From the NCBI GenBank assembly GCA_016928755.1, contig JAFGKB010000061.1, positions 1 through 6,620 of the forward strand: a stretch of DNA of 6,620 bases, in the 5' to 3' direction. The position numbers were made by a program, and so were the translations under genes. Below, piece by piece: positions 1 through 6,579 of this stretch (within the stretch, counting starts at the first letter, position 1; every line of letters begins with the position of its first letter). Below the pieces are notes generated by a model. It was given only the letters and a program-made list of their open reading frames with translations, was not told the DNA's origin and made no database searches. Source of the DNA: Anaerolineae bacterium (lineage in GTDB: Bacteria; Chloroflexota; Anaerolineae; B4-G1; SLSP01).

Positions 1-408
1 AACTTCGTTCTGAACAATAGCCATCGAACTGGAGTTCACACCTAGCACAGCATGAACCTGTTCCTGCTCCACGAGGCGTTGGGCGACTCTGGCCGACATT
101 TCCACTTCGCTCTTATTGTTGAGCAGGATCAACTCCACCGGTCTACCTAACACTTCCGGGTTATATTTATGGGCGAGACGGATACCTTTCCAGGTTATAT
201 CCCCATAATGCGCCCCCCAACCGGTCATAGTTTCGTTAACCCCGATTTTAATAACAGGCGATAATTCCTCCCGCTTTGCGGTATGTTCGCCGGAGGGGCC
301 AGAAGCGATATAGTCATTAAGTTCCGAGGGAACAGAAGAAGAACAACCACTGAGAATAATTAGAAATATTCCGATTAAGCATACAATAATAATTATTTTG
401 TTAAACAT
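1..408 (-). CDS. Branched-chain amino acid-type ABC transporter substrate-binding lipoprotein (N-terminal part)
   Basis: This gene is cut by the window edge: 136 codons are visible from the ATG (complement of 406-408) and no stop is reached. Residues 1-22 form a lipoprotein signal peptide, with Lys4, a hydrophobic stretch rich in Ile and Leu, and a lipobox L-S-G-C whose Cys22 would be lipidated. A Ser/Pro/Glu-rich tether follows to about residue 50. From residue 52 the protein matches the start of the type I periplasmic-binding fold of LivK-like proteins: IKIGVNETMTGWGAHYG, then KGIRLAHKYN, then LGRPVELILLNNKSE, then an Arg-Val-Ala-x-Arg-Leu helix and HAVLGVNSSS. Family members capture amino acids or related small solutes outside the membrane and hand them to an ABC permease. 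The exact ligand cannot be read from this fragment. A GGAGG ribosome binding site lies 5 nt upstream of the start, which supports the start choice. Transporter partners may lie beyond base 1. Confidence 0.88.
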   Translation of the reverse strand, partial: MFNKIIIIVCLIGIFLIILSGCSSSVPSELNDYIASGPSGEHTAKREELSPVIKIGVNETMTGWGAHYGDITWKGIRLAHKYNPEVLGRPVELILLNNKSEVEMSARVAQRLVEQEQVHAVLGVNSSSMAIVQNEV

Positions 409-413
409 TATAA

Positions 414-418
414 CCTCC
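414..418 (-). promoter_or_regulatory. Ribosome binding site of the substrate-binding protein gene
   Basis: The complement of 414-418 reads GGAGG, a perfect core Shine-Dalgarno sequence 5 nt before the ATG. It fixes the start of the lipoprotein gene and puts the signal peptide at the correct N-terminus. Confidence 0.8.
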
Positions 419-427
419 AGAATCACC

Positions 428-447
428 CAATAATTTTGCCATTATTG
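428..447. repeat. Perfect inverted repeat, operator-like
   Basis: CAATAAT (428-434) and ATTATTG (441-447) form perfect 7-bp arms separated by 6 bp. The 20-bp symmetric site lies between the minus-strand gene start and its predicted promoter, and its right arm overlaps the proposed -10 box (444-449). That placement suits a repressor site, but no regulator is encoded in the window and the function is inferred only from symmetry and position. The arms are AT-rich, so chance is a real alternative. Confidence 0.35.
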
Positions 448-471
448 TACAACCAGCGCACAAACTGCAAA
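444..471 (-). promoter_or_regulatory. Candidate sigma70 promoter for the substrate-binding protein gene
   Basis: Read on the minus strand, TTTGCA (complement of 466-471) and TACAAT (complement of 444-449) are separated by 16 bp and lie upstream of the lipoprotein start. The -10 box is good (5 of 6 consensus bases) and the -35 box is weak. An alternative reading uses TTGCAG (complement of 465-470) with a slightly lower AATAAT as -10 and an 18-bp spacer. Transcription would begin about 30 nt before the ATG. Confidence 0.4.
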
Positions 472-561
472 AGTCCTAATTAGCCAGGGGAAAGGCTCAA
501 GTTCACACATTAGATTGATTTTACAGCCCGCGAGAATCTCCTGTCGTTTGTAACCTTGTCC

Positions 562-589
562 TTGAAATCCTGGCAGCCTCATCTATAAT
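562..589 (+). promoter_or_regulatory. Sigma70 promoter for the DUF1028-dnaE-peptidase operon
   Basis: TTGAAA (562-567) and a perfect TATAAT (584-589) are separated by 16 bp. Transcription would start near 596, giving a 5' leader of roughly 66 nt before the ATG at 663. No comparably good promoter was noticed in the 1-nt-overlap or 18-bp junctions downstream, so this one probably serves all three plus-strand genes. Consensus matching is the only evidence. Confidence 0.65.
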
Positions 590-631
590 CAGAGTAGCAG
601 GATCAACCTAAAGACCTATTGCCCTGCCAGG
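569..631. repeat. 8-bp inverted repeat bracketing the operon promoter -10 box and start site
   Basis: CCTGGCAG (569-576) recurs as its exact reverse complement CTGCCAGG (624-631), with 47 bp between the arms. The arms lie just upstream of the TATAAT box and in the early 5' leader. They could be paired operator half-sites or a long-range RNA or DNA hairpin. An 8-bp match somewhere in a 254-bp region is not improbable by chance, so only the position makes it noteworthy. Confidence 0.25.
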
Positions 632-646
632 TAACGCCTTAATTCC

Positions 647-654
647 AGAGGAGG
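647..654 (+). promoter_or_regulatory. Ribosome binding site of the DUF1028 gene
   Basis: AGAGGAGG at 647-654 is a strong Shine-Dalgarno sequence with an 8-nt spacer to the ATG at 663. It supports that start and predicts efficient translation of the first gene of the operon. Confidence 0.85.
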
Positions 655-662
655 ATTTTTCT

Positions 663-1535
663 ATGCAACCAATCGCGACCTTTTCCCTAGTGGCTTATGA
701 TGCCCAACGCAAAGAGTGGGGAGTAGCTGTACAATCCAAGTTCTTAGCCGCGGCGGCGGTGGTCTCCTGGGCACGGGCCAACGCCGGGGCAGTGGCGACC
801 CAATCTTATGCTAATATGGCCTATGGGCCGCAAGGATTGGAGTTAATGGCCCAGGGTATGCCGGCAAACGAAGTTATTGAGACTTTAATCCGTGATGATG
901 CAGACCGGGCACTGCGCCAGATTGGAGTTGTCGATAAGGAGGGTCGCGCTGCGGCTTACACCGGTGATGGGTGTAATGCGTGGGCCGGTCATATTACCGG
1001 GGCGGGGTTTGCATGTCAGGGCAATATCCTGGTGCCCGGCACTGTGGAAGCTATAGCTCAACGTTTTGAAGCTGTGCGTGGTGGGGCCGGGGAACTGGCG
1101 GATTGGCTAGTTGAGGCCCTTGCCGCAGGACAAGCTGCCGGCGGCGACAAGCGCGGCCGGCAAGCGGCCGGCGTATTGGTTGTCCGGGAGAATGGGGGGT
1201 ATGGGGGAAATAATGACCGTTACCTGGACCTGCGAGTAGACGATGACCCATATCCCATCCAGAAACTCAAGAAACTGGTGGAGATGCACCATCTCTTCTT
1301 TGGAGCGGTGGACCCCAATGATCTGGTACCCTTAGCCAGTGTCGCCGGCGAACTCCAAACCTTACTAAAACGTACCGGGCATTATGACGGCCCTATTAAC
1401 CATACCTTTGACGAAGCTACACGTAAGGCATTGCGTGTCCTTGTGGGGATCGAGAATCTTGAGGAACGGTGGGCTGGTGAAGGGGATATGATCGACCAAC
1501 AGGTTGTGGAATACTTAAAAGATAGGTTTAAGTAA
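663..1535 (+). CDS. DUF1028 family protein with C-terminal putative peptidoglycan-binding domain
   Basis: The 290-residue protein has two parts. Residues 4-205 match DUF1028, a family with an Ntn-hydrolase-like fold whose reaction is not established. Recognisable blocks are ATFSLVAYD (5-13), GVAVQSKF (20-27), GAVATQSYAN (42-51), YTGDGCNAWAGH (99-110), GFACQGNIL (115-123), GGDKRGRQAAG (160-170) and LRVDDDPYPI (190-199). Residues 215-290 resemble the putative peptidoglycan-binding domain that accompanies some DUF1028 proteins; the segment GHYDGPINHTFDEATRKAL (239-257) has the G-x-Y-D-G-x-I-(N/D)...F-x-x-x-T-x-x-A-L pattern. No signal peptide or membrane segment is seen, so a cytoplasmic location is likely and cell-wall binding is doubtful. 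Thr6 or Ser8 could be the Ntn-type nucleophile, but this would need N-terminal processing and is speculative. The gene opens the operon and its stop overlaps the dnaE start. Confidence 0.9.
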   Translation: MQPIATFSLVAYDAQRKEWGVAVQSKFLAAAAVVSWARANAGAVATQSYANMAYGPQGLELMAQGMPANEVIETLIRDDADRALRQIGVVDKEGRAAAYTGDGCNAWAGHITGAGFACQGNILVPGTVEAIAQRFEAVRGGAGELADWLVEALAAGQAAGGDKRGRQAAGVLVVRENGGYGGNNDRYLDLRVDDDPYPIQKLKKLVEMHHLFFGAVDPNDLVPLASVAGELQTLLKRTGHYDGPINHTFDEATRKALRVLVGIENLEERWAGEGDMIDQQVVEYLKDRFK

Positions 1536-1537
1536 TG
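1533..1537 (+). promoter_or_regulatory. Overlapping stop-start (TAATG) between the DUF1028 gene and dnaE
   Basis: The TAA stop (1533-1535) shares its last base with the dnaE ATG (1535-1537). Upstream of this ATG there is only a weak Shine-Dalgarno candidate (GATAGG, 1521-1526), in contrast to the strong sites before the other genes. This arrangement favours termination-reinitiation, so dnaE translation is probably coupled to that of the DUF1028 gene. Confidence 0.7.
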
Positions 1538-4500
1538 CCGGATTTTGTTCACTTACATACACATACAGAGTTTTCTTTATTAGATGGGCTAAGCAGTCCC
1601 AAAGCCCTGGCCTCTTATGCTGCTGAGCTAGGGATGCCGGCCCTGGCCATCACCGATCACGGTGTCATGTACGGTGTGGTCGAGTTTTACAAGGCCTGTA
1701 AAGCGGTTGAAATCAAGCCCATTATCGGTGTCGAGGTCTATATTGCGCGGGGGTCACGTGAGGACCGGGACGTTAAAAAATACGGTAAACCTTACCACCT
1801 GGTGTTGCTGGCTCAGAATCAGGCCGGGTATCTTAATTTGTTAGAGTTAGCCAGTATTGCCCAGTTGGAGGGTTTCTACTACAAACCGCGTATTGATAAA
1901 GAGGTGCTCGCCAAACACAGCGAGGGTGTTATCGTCCTCTCGGCCTGTGTTCAGGGAGAGCTACCGCAGTTGTTACACCAGGGACAGGAAAAACAAGCCC
2001 GTGAGGCCGCCGAGTGGTACAAAGAACACTTTCCAGGTCGCTTCTATATCGAGTTACAGACCCACGATATCCCAGAATTTGATGCTACCTATAAGCGACT
2101 GGTGACATTTGCCCGTGAGATGGATATCCCTTTGGTAGCGACTAACGACATCCACTACGCCAAGAAATCGCAGGCCGAGGCCCACGATGTTTTGCTCTGT
2201 ATTGGAACCAGCAAGACGGTCAATGAACCTAACCGGATGCGGATGAGTGATCCTTCTTACTACATGCGTTCACCGGAGGAGATGTGGGAGTTATATAGCC
2301 ATATACCCGACGCCCTGGAAAATACGGTTAAGATTGCGGAACAGTGCAATGTCGAGCTGCAATTTGCGCCACCTTATCACTTGCCTAAATTTCCCGTGCC
2401 TGAGGATTGCGGCACATCAGAGGAATATTTGCGCCATCTCTGTGATATAGGGCTTGTATGGCGTTATGGGGAGGAGCGGGCTAAGGCACCGGAAGTCATC
2501 GAACGGCTGGAATATGAATTGGGCATTATTCACACGATGGGCTTTGATGATTATTTCTTGATTGTATGGGACCTCGGTGAGGCAGCAAAAGAACGGGACA
2601 TTTGGTGGAATGTGCGTGGTTCTGGAGCCGGCAGTGTAGTTGCCTATACCCTGGGTATTACATCCGTTGATCCCTTTAAGAACCGCTTGATGTTCGAGCG
2701 ATTCTTGAATCCTGGCCGGGTCTCGATGCCGGATATTGACTTGGATTACCCCGATGACCGCCGCGAGGAACTTATTGCCTATACGGTGGAACGTTACGGA
2801 GCAGACCACGTATCGGCCATTATTACCTTTGGAACTTTGGGCGCCCGCGCTGCGATCCGTGATGTGGGACGCGCGTTGGATATTCCTTTGGGGGATGTGG
2901 ATCGGGTTGCCCGACTGATTCCCAACGTTCCCGGCAAACCATTGACCATCGCCCAGGCAATGGAACAAGAACCGGAGCTAAAAGAGCTTTATGACAGTAT
3001 TCCCTATATTAAAAAGCTGATTGATACGGCGCAACAGGTAGAAGGGGTGACCCGCCACGCCAGCACCCACGCAGCCGGTGTCTTAGTATCCGATAAGCCA
3101 CTGGTGGAATATCTTCCCTTGAACCGTCCCACTAAAGGTTCTATAGAAGATAGCCCGGTTGACCGGGTCTCCCAATGGCCCATGGAGATCGTGGACGCAA
3201 TGGGGATGCTCAAGGTTGATTTTCTGGGATTGCGAACCCTTACCCATATGCGCAAAGCCTGCGAATGGATAGAGAAGGAGCACGGACGCAAATTAAACCT
3301 GGAGACCATCCCCTATGAACGTACCCCGGATAACCCGGAGCAGGATAAAGATGTAAAGGCACTTTACGACCTGCTCTCCAGTGGCAACACCACCGGGGTC
3401 TTCCAGGTAGAAGGGGCCGGGATGCGGCGGACGTTGAAGGATATGCGCCCGTTTGAATTTCAGCATATTATCGCCGCCATTGCTCTCTATCGCCCCGGTC
3501 CAATGGAAAACATCCCTACCTATATTAAGCGGTTGCATGGCGAAGAAGCCGTGACTTATCACCATCCTATTCTGGCTGATACTCTGGATGATACCTACGG
3601 CATTATTGTCTACCAGGAGCAGATTATGCAGATTGCGGTAGCGATGGCCGGGTATAAGCCAGGTGAGGCCGATATGATCCGGAAAGCTGTGGCGAAGAAG
3701 AAGAAGAAGCTGATGGAGCTGCACAAGAAGATGTTCCGTGAAGGGTGCATCAAGAACGGTATCGCCGCAGAAATCGCGGAGAAGGTATGGGCAGATATCG
3801 AGTTCTTCGCCCGCTATGGTTTTAACCGTGCCCATGCCACCGACTATGCCGTTATCACAGCACAAACGGCCTATCTAAAAGCGCATTACCCGCTGGAATT
3901 TATGACAGCCTTGATGACCACCGAGCGCCACAATATTGAAAAATTAGGTTTCTTGATTACCGATGCCCGTCGTTCGGAGATCGAGGTACGCGGTCCCAAT
4001 ATCAACAAATCTGATGTGGAGTTTTCAATTGAGCATGACGAAGATGGCCGGCGTTTTATCCGGATAGGATTGGGAGCGATTAAGAATGTCAGCGATGAAG
4101 CGATGCGAATTGTCGCTGCGGCACGCAAAAAAGACGGGCCATTTAAAAGCCTGGATGACTTCGCCGACCGGGTAGACTTACGAAAACTTAATCGCAAAAC
4201 CCTGGAATGCCTGATCCAGGCCGGCGGTTTGGATGATTTCGGTGAACGTCCGGCCCTTTTAACCCTGATAGACACGCTGATTAGCCTCAGTTCACAGACC
4301 CATACTGCCCGTGAGATAGGCCAGTTCTCCCTGTTTGATGAATTGGAGGATGTCCAAAATACAATCCAATTACCGTCTTTTGTGCCCCCCATCCCTAATC
4401 AGAAATTACTGGAATGGGAAAAAGAGCTTTTAGGCGTCTACCTCTCGGAGCATCCGCTGCAAAGACAGGAACAAGAGTTACTTGAGAAAGGACTGGTCAC

Positions 4501-5275
4501 CACAACCATCGATCAAGTAGCAACCGAGACACCCGGCCAGCAATTGACCCTGGTGGGTATGGTAGATGGGGTACGGCGGATTAACACGAAGAAGGGGGAT
4601 GTGATGGCTTTTGTGACCCTGGAAGGTCCTGGGGGGACACTGGATGTGGTGGTCTTTCCCCGAACTTTTGAGAAAAGCAAACAACTCTTAGTCCCACAGC
4701 GTATTCTGGTCGTCAGTGGTAAACTGGACAGCCGCCCGGACCGTGAAGAACGTCCCTTATTAGCCGACTGGTTCAAGGAACCTTTTATGCTGCAAAGTCC
4801 AGATCAAGATACCTATCCGCCAGCCTCAGCACCCCCGTCACCTTTTAACAATGAGACACCTACACCTTACGAAGCTACTTCTCCTAAAGTTGTCGTCTCG
4901 CCTAATCCCCCAAGCCCGGCACGCTTAAGAGAGAAACCGGTTGAGGAGCCAGAGCGGGCAACGCCACTTGTGGCGCAGAGTTCTGAGGTTATATTGCCTC
5001 CGGCCCCGGAGGAACCACCAGAACCTCCCTCATTATTGCGGATCCTGTTCCAACGTAGCGGCAATACTAACCAGGATTTTAGAAAGCTGGCCGAATTACA
5101 CTGTTTGCTCAAAACACAACAAGGAGAGGATTCTTTCGTTGTAGTGTTAGAAGGCAGAGGTAAGAAACGCATCGAACTATCTTTCCCCAATGACCATACC
5201 CACTATACACGCGACTTACAACAAAAAGTTGAAGGTCTTGTCGGTGAGGGGAACTGTTGGCGTATCGAAATATAA
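1535..5275 (+). CDS. dnaE: DNA polymerase III alpha subunit (replicative DNA polymerase)
   Basis: This 1246-residue C-family polymerase synthesises chromosomal DNA in the replisome. Domains in order: PHP domain (1-about 285); polymerase palm, thumb and fingers (about 295-830), with the catalytic acidic motif MPDIDLD (398-404) and the third aspartate D562 in KVDFLGLRTLT; Lys-rich segment KKKKK (721-725) and FARYGFNRAHATDYA (758-772) in the fingers; helix-hairpin-helix region near 882-903; clamp-binding motif QFSLF (930-934); OB fold (about 1004-1066). A Pro/Glu-rich linker (about 1087-1165) then leads to a compact C-terminal domain (1166-1246). All nine PHP metal ligands known from Mycobacterium tuberculosis DnaE1 appear present: H8, H10, D17, H42, E67, H88, C138, D205, H207. 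An intrinsic 3'-5' proofreading exonuclease is therefore likely, unlike in E. coli, whose PHP site is degenerate. The protein is longer than E. coli DnaE (1160) mainly because of the linker. No intein or frameshift is seen. Confidence 0.98.
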   Translation: MPDFVHLHTHTEFSLLDGLSSPKALASYAAELGMPALAITDHGVMYGVVEFYKACKAVEIKPIIGVEVYIARGSREDRDVKKYGKPYHLVLLAQNQAGYLNLLELASIAQLEGFYYKPRIDKEVLAKHSEGVIVLSACVQGELPQLLHQGQEKQAREAAEWYKEHFPGRFYIELQTHDIPEFDATYKRLVTFAREMDIPLVATNDIHYAKKSQAEAHDVLLCIGTSKTVNEPNRMRMSDPSYYMRSPEEMWELYSHIPDALENTVKIAEQCNVELQFAPPYHLPKFPVPEDCGTSEEYLRHLCDIGLVWRYGEERAKAPEVIERLEYELGIIHTMGFDDYFLIVWDLGEAAKERDIWWNVRGSGAGSVVAYTLGITSVDPFKNRLMFERFLNPGRVSMPDIDLDYPDDRREELIAYTVERYGADHVSAIITFGTLGARAAIRDVGRALDIPLGDVDRVARLIPNVPGKPLTIAQAMEQEPELKELYDSIPYIKKLIDTAQQVEGVTRHASTHAAGVLVSDKPLVEYLPLNRPTKGSIEDSPVDRVSQWPMEIVDAMGMLKVDFLGLRTLTHMRKACEWIEKEHGRKLNLETIPYERTPDNPEQDKDVKALYDLLSSGNTTGVFQVEGAGMRRTLKDMRPFEFQHIIAAIALYRPGPMENIPTYIKRLHGEEAVTYHHPILADTLDDTYGIIVYQEQIMQIAVAMAGYKPGEADMIRKAVAKKKKKLMELHKKMFREGCIKNGIAAEIAEKVWADIEFFARYGFNRAHATDYAVITAQTAYLKAHYPLEFMTALMTTERHNIEKLGFLITDARRSEIEVRGPNINKSDVEFSIEHDEDGRRFIRIGLGAIKNVSDEAMRIVAAARKKDGPFKSLDDFADRVDLRKLNRKTLECLIQAGGLDDFGERPALLTLIDTLISLSSQTHTAREIGQFSLFDELEDVQNTIQLPSFVPPIPNQKLLEWEKELLGVYLSEHPLQRQEQELLEKGLVTTTIDQVATETPGQQLTLVGMVDGVRRINTKKGDVMAFVTLEGPGGTLDVVVFPRTFEKSKQLLVPQRILVVSGKLDSRPDREERPLLADWFKEPFMLQSPDQDTYPPASAPPSPFNNETPTPYEATSPKVVVSPNPPSPARLREKPVEEPERATPLVAQSSEVILPPAPEEPPEPPSLLRILFQRSGNTNQDFRKLAELHCLLKTQQGEDSFVVVLEGRGKKRIELSFPNDHTHYTRDLQQKVEGLVGEGNCWRIEI
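4322..4336 (+). other. Internal beta-clamp-binding motif of DnaE
   Basis: These bases encode Q930-F-S-L-F934, followed by D-E-L. It fits the Q-x-x-(L/M)-F consensus by which alpha subunits bind the hydrophobic pocket of the sliding clamp, and sits between the helix-hairpin-helix region and the OB fold, where the internal clamp motif of E. coli alpha (QADMF) lies. The match is near-ideal, so tight clamp binding is inferred. Confidence 0.8.
4793..5029 (+). other. Pro/Glu/Ser-rich linker inside DnaE
   Basis: Residues about 1087-1165 of DnaE are low-complexity and probably disordered, with runs such as PPASAPPSP, SPNPPSP and PPAPEEPPEPP. The segment joins the OB fold to the C-terminal domain and is likely a flexible tether. 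It accounts for most of the extra length over E. coli DnaE. The reading frame stays open and joins recognisable domains on both sides, so this is not a frameshift artefact. Confidence 0.75.
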
Positions 5276-5279
5276 AACC

Positions 5280-5285
5280 AGGAGG
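5280..5285 (+). promoter_or_regulatory. Ribosome binding site of the M28 peptidase gene
   Basis: AGGAGG at 5280-5285 lies in the 18-bp gap after the dnaE stop, with an 8-nt spacer to the ATG at 5294. It is a full-strength Shine-Dalgarno site and supports independent initiation on the shared transcript. Confidence 0.85.
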
Positions 5286-5293
5286 AAATAACG

Positions 5294-6499
5294 ATGTCAA
5301 AGGCTTTTTCCGCTGAATCACTAATGGCACACGTACGGGTGCTCGCCGGTGAAATCGGCCCACGTCCGGCAGGCCATCCAGAGGAGATGCGCGCCCGGCA
5401 ATATGTACGCCAGGTGCTCCACGATTTAGGCTATTATGAAATTGAGACGCTGCCATTTCTTACTTCGGATACCTGGGGCTATGGATTAGGCTATCCCCTG
5501 GCATTAGCCTTGGCCGGTAACCTACCGGGGCGTAAATCAGGACGTACCGGGCGGTTTCTTGGGAGTGCGCTATCTTTGTTCAGTGGCTACACCCTGGTTC
5601 AGACTGCCCGCTCCGGCAAGCAACCCTTAGCGGCGCTGGCTCCACGCAATCACAGCGCAACATTGCTCGTGAAGATTCCCCCGGTCAATACCCCAGAACG
5701 TAAATTAGTGCTCTTGGGACACTTGGATACCAATAAGAACCGTCATTCATTTAAACCGCAGTGGAAGAAACTGCTGTTGGGAATGATGACCTTTGGTATC
5801 GGTGCAACCGTAAGTAATGGTATCGCGCAACTAGCCGCAGCATTGGGAGCCGGAGAAGGGGCAAACAAAATGCGGAAAGCCAGTGCCTTGGCAATAGCGT
5901 TGGGATTACTTGTCACACTTTATGATGAAGAGGGTGGCTATGTAGACGGCGCTAATGATAATGCCACGGCGGTGGCTTGTCTCTTGGGTCTGGCCGCCCA
6001 CCTTAAAGAAAATCCATTGCAGCATACGGAGGTATGGCTGGCCTTCACCGGAGCAGAGGAAGTCGGCTGCGTAGGCGCACACGCGCTGCTGGATGCTTAT
6101 AGCGCTGAGCTGCGCGACGCCTGGTTCCTGGATTTTGAGATGGTGGGGACGGAGGAAATCGCGTATGTCACACGCCATTCAGGACTCTCCAACTTGAGTT
6201 CCTATACCCCAGATGCTGAGTCTTTAGATTGGGCAATTACAACCGCCCAGAAGATGCCGGAACTCAACATCCAGGGTAAAGAGATGGTCATTACGGAAGA
6301 AGTTGGAACGCTGCGGGGACGTGGCTACCGGGGTCTTTGCCTGGTCGGTGTAGGAGAAGATGGGTGGCTGGCCAACTGGCACCAATATACCGATGATGTG
6401 GCGCATATCGAACCCAGTGGATTAGAAAAGGCCGCGCGTTTTGCCTGGGCGATGATGGAAGAGTTAGATGCTGGTGTAGTCGGCAAGTTAGCAACTTAG
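5294..6499 (+). CDS. M28 family zinc metallopeptidase with hydrophobic insertions
   Basis: This 401-residue protein carries the M28 (aminopeptidase/glutamate carboxypeptidase-like) two-zinc site. The first ligand motif is GHLDT (H143, with D145 as supporting acid); the bridging Asp is D222 in GANDNATA; the catalytic Glu and a ligand are E255-E256 in FTGAEEVG; the next ligand is probably E282 in FEMVG, where many relatives have Asp; the last is H363 in NWHQYTDD. The N-terminal region (about 1-55, with RPAGHPEEMRARQYV) matches the helical start of the family. Two hydrophobic stretches are unusual: about 62-103, and an insertion of some 55 residues between H143 and D222 (hydrophobic at about 160-185 and 196-209). 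Similar inserts occur, as I recall, in membrane-associated Chloroflexota relatives. There is no signal peptide, and the substrate is unknown. It lies 18 bp after dnaE, probably in the same operon. The last five codons and the stop come from a repeat. Confidence 0.9.
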   Translation: MSKAFSAESLMAHVRVLAGEIGPRPAGHPEEMRARQYVRQVLHDLGYYEIETLPFLTSDTWGYGLGYPLALALAGNLPGRKSGRTGRFLGSALSLFSGYTLVQTARSGKQPLAALAPRNHSATLLVKIPPVNTPERKLVLLGHLDTNKNRHSFKPQWKKLLLGMMTFGIGATVSNGIAQLAAALGAGEGANKMRKASALAIALGLLVTLYDEEGGYVDGANDNATAVACLLGLAAHLKENPLQHTEVWLAFTGAEEVGCVGAHALLDAYSAELRDAWFLDFEMVGTEEIAYVTRHSGLSNLSSYTPDAESLDWAITTAQKMPELNIQGKEMVITEEVGTLRGRGYRGLCLVGVGEDGWLANWHQYTDDVAHIEPSGLEKAARFAWAMMEELDAGVVGKLAT

Positions 6500-6530
6500 C
6501 CCGTAAACCACCGCGTGGCACGGTTAGGTA

Positions 6531-6551
6531 GGACAAATTGGGAATTTGTCC
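6531..6551 (+). repeat. Perfect 9-bp hairpin in repeat unit 1
   Basis: GGACAAATT (6531-6539) and AATTTGTCC (6543-6551) flank a GGG loop, 32 bp after the peptidase stop. The stem could slow RNA polymerase or protect the mRNA 3' end. The following bases (GCCATCTCA) have no T-run, so it is not a standard intrinsic terminator. Confidence 0.75.
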
Positions 6552-6560
6552 GCCATCTCA

Positions 6561-6579
6561 GGCAAGTTAGCAACTTGCC
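6561..6579 (+). repeat. Perfect 8-bp hairpin in repeat unit 2
   Basis: GGCAAGTT (6561-6568) and AACTTGCC (6572-6579) flank an AGC loop. In unit 1 the matching stem is interrupted by an extra A at 6498, which is the middle base of the peptidase TAG stop codon. Confidence 0.75.

Noticed and set aside
3695..3709. Five AAG codons in a row as a slippage or programmed frameshift site in dnaE.
   Set aside because: The run encodes the Lys-rich segment conserved at this place in DnaE, the frame continues intact for more than 500 residues, and trinucleotide AAG repeats are not A-homopolymer slippery sites.
2417..4392. Long open frames on the minus strand inside dnaE (2417-2968, 3293-3865, 3886-4392).
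   Set aside because: They are antisense shadows of the well-conserved dnaE frame, show no recognisable domain, and their translations are rich in residues typical of antisense reading.
4997..5038. Internal translation start for the DnaE C-terminal domain: GGAGG at 5008-5012 upstream of an in-frame TTG (5036).
   Set aside because: The spacing of 23 nt is too long, the start codon is weak, and the GGAGG sits in a palindrome (CCTCCGG/CCGGAGG, 4997-5012) that arises from Pro/Glu codons.
6531..6560. Intrinsic transcription terminator after the peptidase gene.
   Set aside because: The 9-bp stem is AT-rich in its upper half and is followed by GCCATCTCA with no T-tract. It may pause or protect RNA but does not meet the usual criteria.
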